Assembly (NCBI GenBank): GCA_029204225.1
Contig: CM055093.1
Coordinates: 17,509,041-17,573,040, forward strand
DNA length: 64,000 nucleotides
Reading direction: 5' to 3'
DNA from: Diphasiastrum complanatum
Taxonomy: Eukaryota; Streptophyta; Lycopodiopsida; Lycopodiales; Lycopodiaceae
Part shown: positions 13,546 to 24,639 of the stretch, one piece after another
Layout of the letters: each line of letters starts with the position of its first letter
Numbering within the stretch: the stretch's first letter is position 1
Program-made: the position numbers and the translations under genes
Notes under the pieces: generated by a model
What the model saw: the letters and a program-made list of their open reading frames with translations, nothing else
Told to the model about the DNA's origin: nothing
Databases searched by the model: none

Positions 13546-14548
13546 CTACGAAGAAAACAAAGAGGTTAGGTAATGACAAAATTTCTTCACATTGTATACC
13601 AGGGCTAGCGCTTCATGTTCGGTGGTGGTATAATTCATCTCCGCAGGAATCAATTGCCTACTGGCGAAATAGATCGGATAATCCTTCTTGTACTCCCCTG
13701 GTTGCGTCAGAACACTCCATATGGCATAGTTAGAGGCGTTTGTGTGGACGTGAAATTCTATGGTCCAAATAGGAGGTCGAAAGATTGGTGTGGTCACTAA
13801 GGCCTTCTTGAGTTTGTGGAAAGCCTCAATGGATTCAGTTGTCCACTCTAGTTGCTGGTAGATTAAGCGGGCCAACTTAGCAAAGTTCATGACAAACCTT
13901 CGATAATAATTGCAATGTCTCATAAAGATGTACACTTCGCATACAGTTTAGTATTATGTGAATCTTGTCGACGTCAGTGGTGATACCATGCCTCGAAACT
14001 ACATGTCCTAGCACTATGTCGTGCATGACCAGAAATTGGCATTTGGCCGGGTTTAGGGATATGCCGAATAATAGACATTGGATGAACGCTTTCTCTAAGC
14101 AAGCTAGATGTTGGGCTCTAGAGGAGTGGACACACAAGTCGTCCATGAATATTTCAAAAAACTTCCAAAGAAAATCTTTGAAGGCATAACTCATCACTTG
14201 TTGGAAAGTGTTGGGAGCGTTGCACAATCCAAATGGCATCACCTTGTAGGCATATGTTCTCCACTCAGTGGAGAAAGCAGTTTTGTGTTGATCTTATGGG
14301 GCTATCTACACTTGGTTATAGCCACCAAACCCATCTAGAAAACTATAGGCTTCTGGTCCGGCTATTCTCTCTAACACATTTTTTGTGAACGGTAAGGGAA
14401 AATGGTCCTTGTTGGTTACGACATTCACCTTCTTGTAGTCCACACAGATTCTAAGTTTTCCATTTTTCTTAGGTACAACCACGATAGGTGATACCCAATC
14501 AGTGTGTTCCATCTCATAGATGAATCCCACATCCATAAGCTTTTTCAA
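13546..14548 (-). pseudogene. Gypsy reverse transcriptase and RNase H
   Basis: RT motifs in order: WVSPIVVVPKKNGKLRICVDY, SFLDGFGGYNQV, MPFGLCNAPNTFQQVM, FEIFMDDLCVHSS, LNPAKCQFLV and LGHVVSRHGI. RNase H follows: FHVHTNASNYAIWSVLTQ, YPIYFASRQL and NYTTTEHEALALVY. Breaks lie near 14306 and 13900. The first RNase H aspartate position is occupied by Asn-Ala (TNAS for the usual CDAS). Confidence 0.9.
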
Positions 14549-14559
14549 CTCTTCTTGAA

Positions 14560-15440
14560 TCAGCTGGGCATAGTGCGGATTGGACCTATAAGGCCTACTA
14601 ACAACAGGTTTTGCACATCAGCCATTGGAATGGTGTGAACCACTACGTCTGGCGATATGCCCTTTAGCTCAGCATAATTCCAAGCAAGACAGTCTCGGTA
14701 TTTGCGGAGAAGTGCCTTAAGATATTCTAGTTTCTCTCCCTCTACATCTTCTCCTACAGATACCATATAAATTTCTTCTCCCTTATCAACCAGATCTACC
14801 TCTTTGGTGTGGGAAGGACCTTTATAAACATTGGCTCCTCGGGAGGTTTCTTCTAAGGGTTCTCTCTTTGCCCTGGGCATAACCACTACCACTTCATCCA
14901 TCTCGTAATCCTTGAAATATTGTGACACGTCATGCGTAGGTTTGGGTTCTTCTATGGCATCTTCTCGGATCTTATCTTGTACCTCCTGGTCGTGGTCATC
15001 ACTCAGTCTTGATTCCTCTTTTATCACTCTTAGCCTTCCACTCAGTGATTTTTGCCTTATATAGGGGTTTACGTTCACGAAGCGGGCTGGCGGGTGGCTG
15101 ATTGTTGACACCCAATCTTTTCAGAGCGCGGTCAAGTTTTTTGATGCTCTTGGATGGTTTCATACCCAGATCTGCGAAGGTGATCAAGGCTTTTTCCTTC
15201 GGAGATTCTCCAGGTGGGAAATCCGAAGTAATTGGCTCTTTTCCCTTGGTGTTCGTCGGCGATTCTGATCTTGGATCAGGTGTCAGATCTTTCACCATCT
15301 TTATGCTATTGTCCAATAACAAGATTTCAAGCTTATAAAGAGCTTCATCATTGGCTAGGTCCCAGTCTATGCATTCTCGCAAGAGATCATTGATGGTTAT
15401 TGGAACACTAGTCATGGATCCATCTGTTACCATATCCATT
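14560..15440 (-). pseudogene. Gypsy gag-pol linker and RT lead-in
   Basis: Two overlapping minus frames rich in charged residues. The end of the second reads LEYLKALLRKYRDCLAWNY followed by LKGISPDVVVHTIP, the conserved lead-in to gypsy RT (LKEYxDxFAWxYxDMxGI). The zone 15440-16380 upstream, where a protease would be expected, holds only scraps (for example EESDDGRRWRRIVIRDD). Confidence 0.7.
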
Positions 15441-16379
15441 CGGCCAACAACAACATTACCTTGTAGGGTTTTGCTATTTCGATGAGATCTTCAGTTGGTA
15501 GAGGCCTTAGTGGATCTAGCACTTCAAGATTTTGATGCGGCTTTAAAACAATCAAGATCTACATAACGGAGGAAATCTTTGTCCTCGTATTCTTGATCTT
15601 CTTCCAGGGTGAACACCTAAAGAACTTCACTTTCTTTTTCACCGTAGACTCCTTGCAGTGGTTCCTGAGGTATAGCCTCTAGGCTCATCATAAAAAGTGA
15701 TATAGAGTCTTGATGGCCTTCGCCATATTTATTCGATGGTCATGTTAATGGTCTGATCGGGGTGTCATCTACATTGAAAAATGGGTCTACAATCAACCTT
15801 TGCCTTGGAGGATGCTCAACTAACGAAACATCGAACTGGAGACAATCTATCGTAGCTAGGGCCTCGGTCCAATTTACCACATCTGTTTCCAAATCATCTC
15901 GTATAACAATTCTCCTCCAACGACGTCCGTCATCTGACTCTTCATCAGAGTGGATGGTAGTAGTATAACATCACTTTTCAACAGATCGACTAGGACAGTG
16001 GTGTGGTCTTTTTTCCCTTCCTTGCTATGGAAAGGGACTTCGAAACCAGAATGCTTGTTTGCATTATGTCCAGTCTCACGGATGAACTACAATAACCTAG
16101 GATTCACTAAGGAGTGAGGGAAAGTTGTGGGCCGATTGTCGTTATCTCTCTTGGGCTGACGCAGGTCTTGCTCTCGAGCAGTTTCTCTAGCCTGATCTAT
16201 GTCCTGGGCTTCTTTCACCCACTCCTTCATTATCCTAAAGTTACCTTGATCAACTGTGGGATTGGGGTATTCACCTATGTATAAAGAACCTAAAGATCCA
16301 CTAGTAGGACAAGTGGTAGCAGACTTGGACGACTCTTTTTCTCTTCTAGGCTCTCGTCTGGATGAATATCGGCATCGTA

Positions 16380-17568
16380 GATGCCTTGGGCCCTCCTACC
16401 ACAGTCATCAAATGCGAAGGGGTAGAGACCTCTCCTTGCTTCTTGTGTCTATTTGGACACGTGAGATATGAGTGTCCATACCCACAATCCCGGCAAAGAG
16501 GCACAAAGTTGCCTTGTGGCTTGTTAGGGCACTAGACGATTCTATGGTTTTCTCCACATTCGTAACACTTGATGGGAGCTCTAAATTATGTACTTTTGAG
16601 CTGATTGGCATAGATCAGTATTAAGTTTGTGTTTGCGCCATCTATGAAATGCACTGGAACAAAGTCATGTGCTTCTCCCTCGGGATAGTAAGGTTCTTTG
16701 GTCACTTCGACCATATTTAACTGTTGAGCCGCTGGTAGGGATTTCGTACTACTAAACCTTAGGTTCTAGGGGGAATGGGTGGTAGCACCAATCTAGGCGG
16801 CGGTTGGGGTAGGGCACCTTGACGTTGTGCCAATGGAACAAGGTGTGGAGCTAGGGTGTGGAGTTGGTCAGGCTGCTTGGTTCCTGAGATTGTAGCGGCA
16901 TTCAGTTGTATCATCAGTCTCTGAACTAGTGCTCTCACTATCGTCGATTCTCTTAATGGCATTGGCGCAGGCTGCTTGAAAAGACACGTATTTGTCTCTT
17001 TGCTTCATTTGCTGTCTGATTCCCTTGTGTAGTCCTGCCATGACCCATGTCAGGATGCTATGGTCTGGGACACTATCAGGGTCACATCCACCATGCAATC
17101 TTTTGATCCACTCAATATAATCACGTAGGGACTCGTTCTTCTTATCCATACGGATTCAGCCTAACTGCAATATTGGATCGGAAAGAAAACGAGTGGTTTT
17201 GAATCTTGTGAAAAATTTAGTTTGTAAAATATTCCAATCGTTGTGCCGTTCTGCTCAAGATTGAAATACCAATCTTTAGCAGTATTAGTTAAGCACAAAT
17301 TGAAGTATCTTAACAGCTCTTGCGAACTGTCGTCTCCGTAGGCTCTACAGAACTGTAGAAATCGTCGTGGATCTCCCTTGCCATCAAACCTCGGAAGGTT
17401 GATTTTGGAAAAATTCTGGACTGCGTGAGGCACAAATGGCCTAGGATTCTCCATTGGTGGTGGATCTACGTCAACTGGTTCGAGTAATATTTCGATGGGT
17501 ACATTGACAAATTCCTCGAGTTCTGGGAGATCCAGGGTGGATAATCTCCTTCCGAATCTTAGATGCAT
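16380..17568 (-). pseudogene. Gypsy gag with two zinc knuckles
   Basis: The capsid region includes INLPRFDGKGDPRRFLQFCR, AKDWYFNL and DKKNESLRDYIEWIKRL (retrotransposon gag). About 16460-16600 encodes two cysteine-histidine knuckles, CYECGENHRIVxC and CRDCGYGHSYLTC, both C-x2-C-x3-H-x4-C rather than the common x4 spacing. The first has a stop codon inside. Frameshifts separate the parts. Confidence 0.82.
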
Positions 17569-17584
17569 ACAATGGAACGGACGT

Positions 17585-17880
17585 TGGGACTATTTTTGAT
17601 ATTTTTGTTTTTCAGTTGTTTTTTATCTTTTTCTAGTTCTTTTTCCTCAGGTGATATTTTTGTAGATCTTTTCTGTGTATAGGTGATCAGATGATGGATC
17701 TGATTAAGGATCAAATCGATGGGACAACGAACTCAGTTCAAGATCAGATCGAGGCGTAACTGCAAACCCAAAAGGCAATCGGGACAAATGAAAACAAATA
17801 AAAAAAATACAGATGGGTCTTGATTGTCAAATATTCAAAAAAATATTAATTCTCTCTGTTGGCTAGTAATAGGTGAATTA
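17585..17880. other. AT-rich leader beyond the gypsy gag
   Basis: No ORF and no primer binding site recognised. It contains GATC-rich repeats (GATCAGATG, GATCTGATTAAGGATCAAATCGA split by spacers). It probably belongs to the gypsy 5' region. Confidence 0.4.
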
Positions 17881-18349
17881 TATTGTACGCGAGTAATAGG
17901 ATTATAACTCGCCGAGTTGCAAGCCTGTCCTAATCGATGATCAGAATACTCTGTGAAAGTGGCGAGTAAATTGGAGAAGATGACGAATAATACAACATGC
18001 GAGTGATAGGAGAGCGAGTAATAAAATTATAACTCGCCAGTCTCTCAAATGATAGATCTGTGTGTATACAGGCTTCTGCTCTGATGGCGAGTAAAGATAG
18101 TGATTAAAAATTGAAAAAGCTCTGATTGCGAGTAAAGGGCGAGTAAATGCAAAAATGGAGGGAATTTGAAAATGGACGAGAAATTTGAATACGTGAGTAA
18201 TAGCCTAATAGCTCGTCAATCACCAAAATGATAGCTCTAAGGCTGCTAATCACCCTGCTTTGATGGCGAGTAATTTTGGCTTGAAAAAAGTGTCAAAAAA
18301 CTATCTAGCGAGTAATAGGTGACAAGGCAAGTAAATGTATTGTTGGCAA
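17881..18349. repeat. Hairpin-plus-GCGAGT tandem array
   Basis: Nine direct GCGAGT words (17889, 17962, 17999, 18014, 18087, 18128, 18139, 18266, 18308) and inverted ACTCGC partners at 17907 and 18032. Units start with a 24-nt hairpin, GCGAGT-12 nt-ACTCGC (17889-17912, 18014-18037, degenerate at 18193). In all three, 73 bp after the unit start, comes GTGGCGAGTAA or ATGGCGAGTAA. Unit lengths are about 125, 179 and 115 bp. A fourth unit (18308) is cut by the copia B LTR. Confidence 0.8.
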
Positions 18350-19349
18350 TGTTAGATTTCTTATGCTCAGCCTTGAAAATCGTCTTAAAAATAGAAGGTC
18401 GACAAACATGATTTCGGACCTTCACATTTTTCCCTTTAAGTTTTTCCTTTATGCCTTAAACGATTTAAGGCACCTTTGCTTTTTTTGCCTTCTTCGCTCT
18501 TTTTTGTGCCTTCACAAAAAATGTGACACATTGGCCAGAATGACTTAGAAACCATTTCTGGACCACCTTCGCCTTTTTTGCCTCTTTTCAAAAAATGCGA
18601 CAAAGTACCCAGATTGCCTTAAAACCATTTTTAAGACACCTTCATCTTTTTCGGTTTAGGGTTTAGCCTCTAAACTAAGGCACTTTTCACCTTCTTCGTT
18701 GCCTTAAAACTAAGGCACCTTCGCCTTCTTCGCTGCCTTTAGTCTAAGGCACCTTCGCTTTGTTCGCTGCCTTCAGTATAAGGCACTTTCAGTTTTTTCT
18801 CCTTTTTTGGCTTCTTTTATGTCTTAAATCTAAGGGCACCTTCAGAATTTGCATACCTTCAGTCTAACGGGCACCTTCGGGTTTTTCGCGTTTTTGCTAC
18901 ATTGGCAGACTGACGTCGCCAACTTATCATCAACCCTAAAAAGGCTTGAGAAACAAATATCCTAAGGGCGGTTACCAATTTTTGTATAGATGCAAAACTG
19001 GAATGGCAGTAAAGGCATGAGATATTTTTCTCTCAACACTTGTAAATATATTTATACTAGTTAAATCAAGCTATGTAAGAGTTAATTGAATTTCTCTTTC
19101 AATCAGAGTTACCTGTAGCTAGTGTTATCACGCTCAGCAAGCTGAAGTTATTACTTCAAGCTATTGTACTCACTATTGATATTAATCAGAGTGCAATTTT
19201 TGTCTCACTATTGTGTCGTTCATTTTCGCAATTTGTATAAATTATTCTACTTAAATATTTATGCTACTAACTGTTGCGTCCCCGTTCCTACACGCCACGC
19301 TCAAATCCTCGAGCTTCCGCTGTCGCTCACGCCCGCTATTTTTATGACA
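18350..19349 (+). repeat. 5' LTR of copia B (1000 bp) with internal 34-bp minisatellite
   Basis: Starts TGTTAGATTTCTTATGCTC and ends TTTTATGACA directly before the primer binding site. At 18677-18880 about five units of 34-35 bp begin AAGGCAC (18677, 18712, 18746, 18780, then degenerate). Flanking pentamer GGCAA at 18345-18349. Confidence 0.9.
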
Positions 19350-19361
19350 TGGTATTAGAGC
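19350..19361 (+). other. Primer binding site of copia B
   Basis: TGGTATTAGAGC immediately follows the LTR. It matches the initiator-tRNA-Met complement used by most plant LTR elements (TGGTATCAGAGC) with one mismatch. Confidence 0.85.
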
Positions 19362-19491
19362 AGGCATTTCAGTAATCTCCATTTCTACTATGGATTATCA
19401 GTTTTGTTTCTATCAAGATGCCTTTTAACAAATGCGCAACCAATAGTATTCTCACAATCATTGTTTCTACCAATGATCTCGTTCAACCAGA

Positions 19492-20280
19492 ATGGATCCA
19501 TCATTTAGTTCATCTCTCATTGACAAACTCGATGGAGATAACTACCATCTCTAGAAAATCAAGATGAAGGTTATACTTCTAGCCAAAGAATTGTGGGACA
19601 TCGTTTATGGCACAAAGCTCAAACTAGAAGGTGATGTAGTCGTCATCACCAAGTGGAGACTGAGAGATGGCAAAGCGTTTGCCATGATCACCCTCAACAT
19701 CAAGGATACTCGGATCAGCCACATACGTGCTGTTCAGACTGCTAAGGATGCATGGGACATCCTAGCAGCTCTCTACACATCAAAGACGTTACATCCAAGC
19801 TTCATATGAGGAAGAAATTCTTCACCCTCCAAAAGTCTGATGCAGATAGTGTTTCGAGCCATCTCAAAACCTTAAAAAATCTTGTGAATCAGATGACTGC
19901 AACTACCTTAGTCATAGAAGATTCTGATGCACTCATGACTCTATTATTGAGTCTACCTGGATCCTCAAGCTCTATATTCAAAAAATCAGAAGTTTAGATT
20001 CAAGAGGTCTACAAAGTTAGGCTCTACCAACAAGAAGAGCAACATGCAGTCTGGACCAAATAACGGTTCAGGATCGAATTCAAGCTCTTCATCATTCCAA
20101 CCAACGTCTAAACTTTTCTGTAGATATTGTAAGAGGACTGGCCATGAAATCAAGGATTGTCGAACTTTGAAGTACAACAACGAAAAGAAGAAACAGTTCC
20201 AACAACAAGCACATAGTGCTACGACCAGTGACTCAAATCACCAACAACAAGAAGAAGATAAAGCAGCTTTCATGACCAAA
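19492..20280 (+). pseudogene. Copia B gag
   Basis: Starts MDPSFSSSLIDKLDGDNYHL and is then stopped by TAG where the family has Trp (L-W-K-I). It continues in frame with AKELWDIV, TAKDAWDILAALY, shifts frame near 19800 (HMRKKFFTLQKSDADSVSSH, LLLSLPGS), and shifts again to the zinc knuckle CRYCKRTGHEIKDC (C-x2-C-x4-H-x4-C) at 20110-20160. Confidence 0.88.
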
Positions 20281-21054
20281 GAAGAAGAAGAACAGGATAT
20301 CGATCCTTGGTACCTAGATTCTGGAGCAACTCAACACATGACTCACCATCGCAACTGGTTCAAGAACTATAAGTCATTCACCCACTCTCGAATTGTGCAA
20401 CTTGGTGACAACTCATCACATACAATCGAAGGTGAAGAAACAGTCAGCCAACCTTCATTGACGACTTCTCTCGGATGCAACCTACTACATGAAGAACAAA
20501 TCCGAAGCATTCAAGTTCTTCAAGCAGTTAAAGACGTCTGCAGAAACCAGACCCATAGGAAGATCAAGGCCCTACACACAGATTGAGGGGGAGAGTACAT
20601 CTTCATAGAATTCAAGGAGTTCTGCAAGGCCAACGGGACACTTCGACAACCACAACCAGCTACTCACCTCAGTCCTAGTGTAGTTGAGCAGAAGAACCGG
20701 ACACTCATCGAAAGTGCCAAGAGCATGATGGCCCATGCCTCTCTTCCAAAGAAATTCTGGACAGAGGCTGTTACTACAGCTGCCTATTTGCATAATCGAT
20801 CCATCACCAAGGCCCTGAATGGCAAGACACCTTATGAGGTGTGGATAGGATCAAAACCATCACTCAAACATATTCAAGTGTTTGGATGCATCGCTTTCAC
20901 TCAGATCCCTGAGGATCTAAGAAGAAAACTAGATGACAAGAGCAGAAAAACAATTTTCATCGGTTGTTTCCTAGACCACAAGGAATTCAAGCGGTACAAT
21001 TTGGATACCAAGAAGGCATTTACCAATAGAGATGTCATTTTTGTGGAAGATTAG
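20281..21054 (+). pseudogene. Copia B protease and integrase with internal deletion
   Basis: Protease motif PWYLDSGATQHMTH (Asp in DSG). After LGDNSSHTIEGEE the sequence jumps into the middle of the integrase core (frame-shifted KNKSEAFKFFKQLK), so the pre-integrase and HHCC regions are gone. From 20640 the frame is open: QPATHLSPSVVEQKNRTLIE, FWTEAVTTAAYLHNRS, GKTPYEVW, FGCIAFTQIP, IFIGCFLDHKEFKRYN, ending TAG at 21052-21054. Confidence 0.88.
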
Positions 21055-21129
21055 TTCATCAACCACAAAGGTAAAGCCGCTGACAATTCCGATCCACAGA
21101 TCGAGCAACTAGTCAATTTTGATCTAGAG

Positions 21130-22775
21130 ATGCAACTGCTGAATAATGACGATGACTCAAACAATGAGTCAGAACCTCAACGAGTCAACCCACATCAGAG
21201 GACCGAAGTTCAACCCAGAAGGTCGAATAGGTCCAGAGAGCCTCCATCCAGATTTATGGATGATCCGGCCTGCTACTTTGTGTAGGGACCAACCACCGTT
21301 TCTGAGGCAATGTCTACTACTGATGCTGACCAGTGGAAAGTAACAATGGACACCAAATTTGATTCTCTTATGGAGAATCAAACTCATAGAGCTGCCAAAG
21401 GATCGAAAACCGATTCCATGCAAATGGATATTCAAGGCAAAGTATGACGCTGAAGGAAGACTAAATCATTACAAGGCCAGGCTAGACGCCAAAGGCTTTT
21501 CTCAGATTTCAGACCTAGATTATTACAAACCTTCAGCCCCATCGTCAAACATGCGTCAATCCGCCTACTCCTCTCCTTTGCAGCCGCGACAGACCTTGAA
21601 GTCCACTAGATGGATGTCCAGACTGCCTTCCTCAATGGAACCATTGAAGAGGAGATCTACATGATGTAGCTAGAGGGATACGAACTCAACGACAAGCAAC
21701 AACACCTTGTATGCAAAATCCACAAGGCACTCTATGGGTTGAAACAGTCACCCAGAGCCTGGTTCCAGAAGATCAATGCATTTTTGATAGAGAATAGTAG
21801 TTTCATTCCAAACTCAGCATACTCGAATGTCTACTTCAAGTCTGTATCAGATTACTTCATCATCATCACTCTCTATGTAGATGATACACTGTTATTTAGT
21901 AACAATGTGAATTTGATGAAGGATACAAAATGCATGCTGGCCCAAGAATACAAGATGACAGCCCACTATTGTCTCGGATTTCAAATTCAATGAGATCGAC
22001 TTGGCAGACTGATCTTTATCAATCAACAACATGCTGGAGAAGTATGGAATGGCCAACTACAAACCAAGTCACTTTCCACTCGACCTTGGACTAAAGCTAT
22101 CAAAGGAATAGTCTCCTCAAACTGAGGCAGAAAAAGGAGGAGATGAAGCGCTACCCGTTTTGATTTGTCATCGGCTCACTGATGTATGCAATGATTTGCA
22201 CATGACCAGACCTTGCATATTCGATCAGTACACTCAACCAGTTCTTGTCAAACCCAGGCTTAACTCATTGGAAGGCACTAACAAAGGTCATGAAGTACAT
22301 CCGAACAACGAAAACTTAGCATCTTCTACAGAGGCAGCCACACTGCCTTGAAGCCTACACAGATGTGGATTGGGTAGGAGATGTCGACACTAAAAAATCA
22401 ACTTCTAGATTCATATTTTTATACAACCAAGGCCCAATCTCATGGAACAGCCGAAAGTAGACCTCGGTTGCATTATCATCAATGGAATCCGAATATATAG
22501 TTGTCACCAATGCAACCAAAGAGGCGATCTGCCTAAGGCAACTGCTTGTAGAATTGAACCTTGCACAAACGCTTCCTACAACAATCTATTGTGACAATCA
22601 AAGCACAATAGTGCTATCTCTCAATCTGATATTTCACTCTTGAAGCAAACATATAGAAATCAGGTATCATTACCTTAGAGAGAAAGTGCACAGTAAGGAA
22701 GTAGAACTGGTTTTCTACAGAACAAACTACATGGCAGCAGCAGGCTCTATCAAAGGAGCAACATCTCAGATTTAA
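21130..22775 (+). pseudogene. Copia B reverse transcriptase and RNase H
   Basis: RT pieces PCKWIFKAKYDAEGRLNHYK, IHKALYGLKQSPRAWFQKI and YFIIITLYVDDTLLFSNN (YVDD intact). RNase H scraps include a TDVDWVGDVDTKKSTS-like stretch near 22350-22420 and ESEYIVVTNATKEAICLRQL near 22480-22540. Several stops and shifts. It ends before the polypurine tract AAGGGGGAG at 22820. Confidence 0.88.
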
Positions 22776-22828
22776 CGATATGTTAAATCTGAAGATCAAA
22801 GTTTTTCAAGATCCTCATTAAGGGGGAG

Positions 22829-23136
22829 TTCTAGATTTCTTATGCTCAATCTTAAAAATCGTTAAGCAATGAGCATCTTGAAAACAGAAGGCCGACAAAC
22901 ATGATTTTGGACCTTCACATTTTTTCCTTTAAATTCTTCCTTTATGCCTTAAACAATTGAAGGCACCTTTGCTTTTTCCGCCTTCTTCGCCCTTTTTTGT
23001 GCCTTCACGAAAAATGTGACACACTGGCCAGAATGACTTAGAAGCCATTTATGGACCACCTTCGCCTTTTTTGCCTCTTTTTGAAAAATGCGACAAAGTA
23101 CCTAGAATGCCTTAAAACTTTTTTAAAGACACCTTC
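22829..23136 (+). repeat. Truncated 3' LTR of copia B
   Basis: Homologous to 18350-18650 of the 5' LTR up to ACACCTTCAT, after which the two diverge abruptly. The rest of the LTR, including the minisatellite, is missing. Confidence 0.88.
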
Positions 23137-23150
23137 ATTAAGATTTCCTG

Positions 23151-23501
23151 TTGATCCCATTTTTGGATTCTGAGAGGTATATAATTTTTTATGAGTATGT
23201 TGCCAAAGAAATTGATAAGCTAGGAGGTCAATTTTCTTTTTGTCTAAGTTCAATTAATTATGTAAATCACATAAGTAAAGACTTTTGTGATGCCCTGAAG
23301 GAGAAGACCTCAGATATATCAGATTCAGTTGTGGAGATTGGTTTGATGTATTTTGTAAATAGATGTAAATCCGATGATAGTAAGGACATTGGAGTTGTGT
23401 TGTCCTTTTTGGTCATATACCGACTTAGGGAGTTGACTGCAAAAGCTATCTATGGTCTGGTACAAATCATTGCATACATAAGAGATCCTATTATTGAATG
23501 A
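23151..23501 (+). CDS. Unrecognised ORF, 116 codons, at the broken end of copia B
   Basis: An open frame from ATG to TGA with balanced composition (MIPFLDSERYIIFYEYVAK at the start, KEKTSDISDSVVEIGLMYF in the middle, RDPIIE at the end). I recognise no domain. It begins 14 bp after the point where the copia 3' LTR is cut. It could be a fragment of a host gene, a captured exon, or part of another transposon. No intron signals or promoter are evident, so expression is doubtful. Confidence 0.3.
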   Translation: MIPFLDSERYIIFYEYVAKEIDKLGGQFSFCLSSINYVNHISKDFCDALKEKTSDISDSVVEIGLMYFVNRCKSDDSKDIGVVLSFLVIYRLRELTAKAIYGLVQIIAYIRDPIIE

Positions 23502-23689
23502 TAAGGATACTTGCGCATCTGCTCCTTTTTTTCAATTGTTCAGGGACACTGGTTTTTCGACAATTTGAGACCTAGTTCCTTTGGTGAGAGAGCTAACTTG
23601 CAATTAACAAAATTATATCTGACTAACATATTGTAGATGTACCTCTGTTGAGTAATGTAGATCAACTTTCAATTTTTGTTTCTGTAAAT

Positions 23690-24503
23690 TTGAATACGAA
23701 GGCATAAATGAGCTTCATCCAGATCGGTTGTGTCAAAGTCAAAGGATAGCATTGTCTTAGCTTCATTTATCAAATCGATACTGTTGCCGAAGGGCAATGT
23801 GTCGTCCACGTACAAAGTGATAATGATAAAAGGCTGCTACACTATCTTGAAGTAAACATTCAAATCTGAAGAGTTTGGTGTGTAGCCATGATTAATAAGG
23901 AAAGTATTGGTCCTTTGAAACCATGCTCAAGCATATTGCTTCAAGCCATAAAGTGCCTTATGGAGTTTACACACATGATTGTGTTTACCTTCGATAATAT
24001 TACTTTGGGTTGCACCATGTAAATGTCTTCTTCGATAACTCCATTGAGATATGTTGTCTGTACATCCATTTGATGTACTTCCAAATTTGTTACAACAACA
24101 AATGATAATAAAAGTTGAATAGAAGAATGCTTGACTACTGGATTGAAGATCTCAGTGTAATCGACGTTGTATACCTGAGAAAATCCTATGGCGACAAGTT
24201 GAGCTTTCCTTCTGTCAATGCTTCTGTTTGCTTTGTACTTGACTTTGAAAATCCATTTGCAATCAACTACATTTCTGCTAGCAGGTAATTCGACAATCGT
24301 CCATGTCTAGTTCTTGATAAAAGGTGAATACTCTTTATCCATATCTTCTTTCCAGAGATCAGAATCGGGTTGACCAAGTGCCTCTTTGACAGTAGTCGGC
24401 TCTCAAATAAAATAGGCTGCAGACTTGTCAATATACCTAATAGGTGGTCTGCTAGTTCTTGATGATCTTCTGGGGAATAAAGGAAGTTGATCACTTTCAT
24501 CAT
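23690..24503 (-). pseudogene. Copia D reverse transcriptase relic
   Basis: Minus-strand scraps in order: ...ADHLLGILTSLQ, HKALYGLKQYAxAWFQRTN, NSSDLNVYFK and FIIITLYVDDTLPFGNS (YVDD). Several frameshifts. It ends near 23690 without RNase H. Confidence 0.82.
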
Positions 24504-24639
24504 GCTATAGTTGCTGAACTACAACATCATCATCTTCGGATTCGTCATTGATATGTTGTTCGTCGAAAGTAGATAAACTTAGGAATAGTCAACTGAGGAA
24601 CTGGGAAGTTCAATGTGTCGGATGAAACCAAAGAGTCAA

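Larger units (their letters stand above)
12121..17580 (-). mobile_element. Ty3/gypsy retrotransposon (non-chromovirus type), internal region without clear LTRs
   Basis: Minus-strand gag-pol in the gypsy order gag, RT, RNase H, integrase. The RT active-site box reads FMDDLCVHSS, the FMDD variant usual in the plant Athila/Tat side of the family rather than the YLDD of chromoviruses. Many stops and frameshifts. The 3' end passes into copia A at 12121-12135 without a polypurine tract or LTR, so it ends at a rearrangement. No LTR is identified on the gag side either. Confidence 0.88.
18350..23136 (+). mobile_element. Copia retrotransposon B (5' LTR to truncated 3' LTR)
   Basis: Plus-strand Ty1/copia element: 5' LTR 18350-19349, primer binding site 19350-19361, gag, protease, integrase, RT, RNase H, polypurine tract 22820-22828, and the first ~308 bp of a 3' LTR (22829-23136). 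It is defective: an amber codon early in gag, frameshifts, and a deletion between protease and integrase. The two LTRs differ at many positions (for example TGTTAG against TTCTAG at the start), so the insertion is old. Same family as A and C. Confidence 0.93.
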
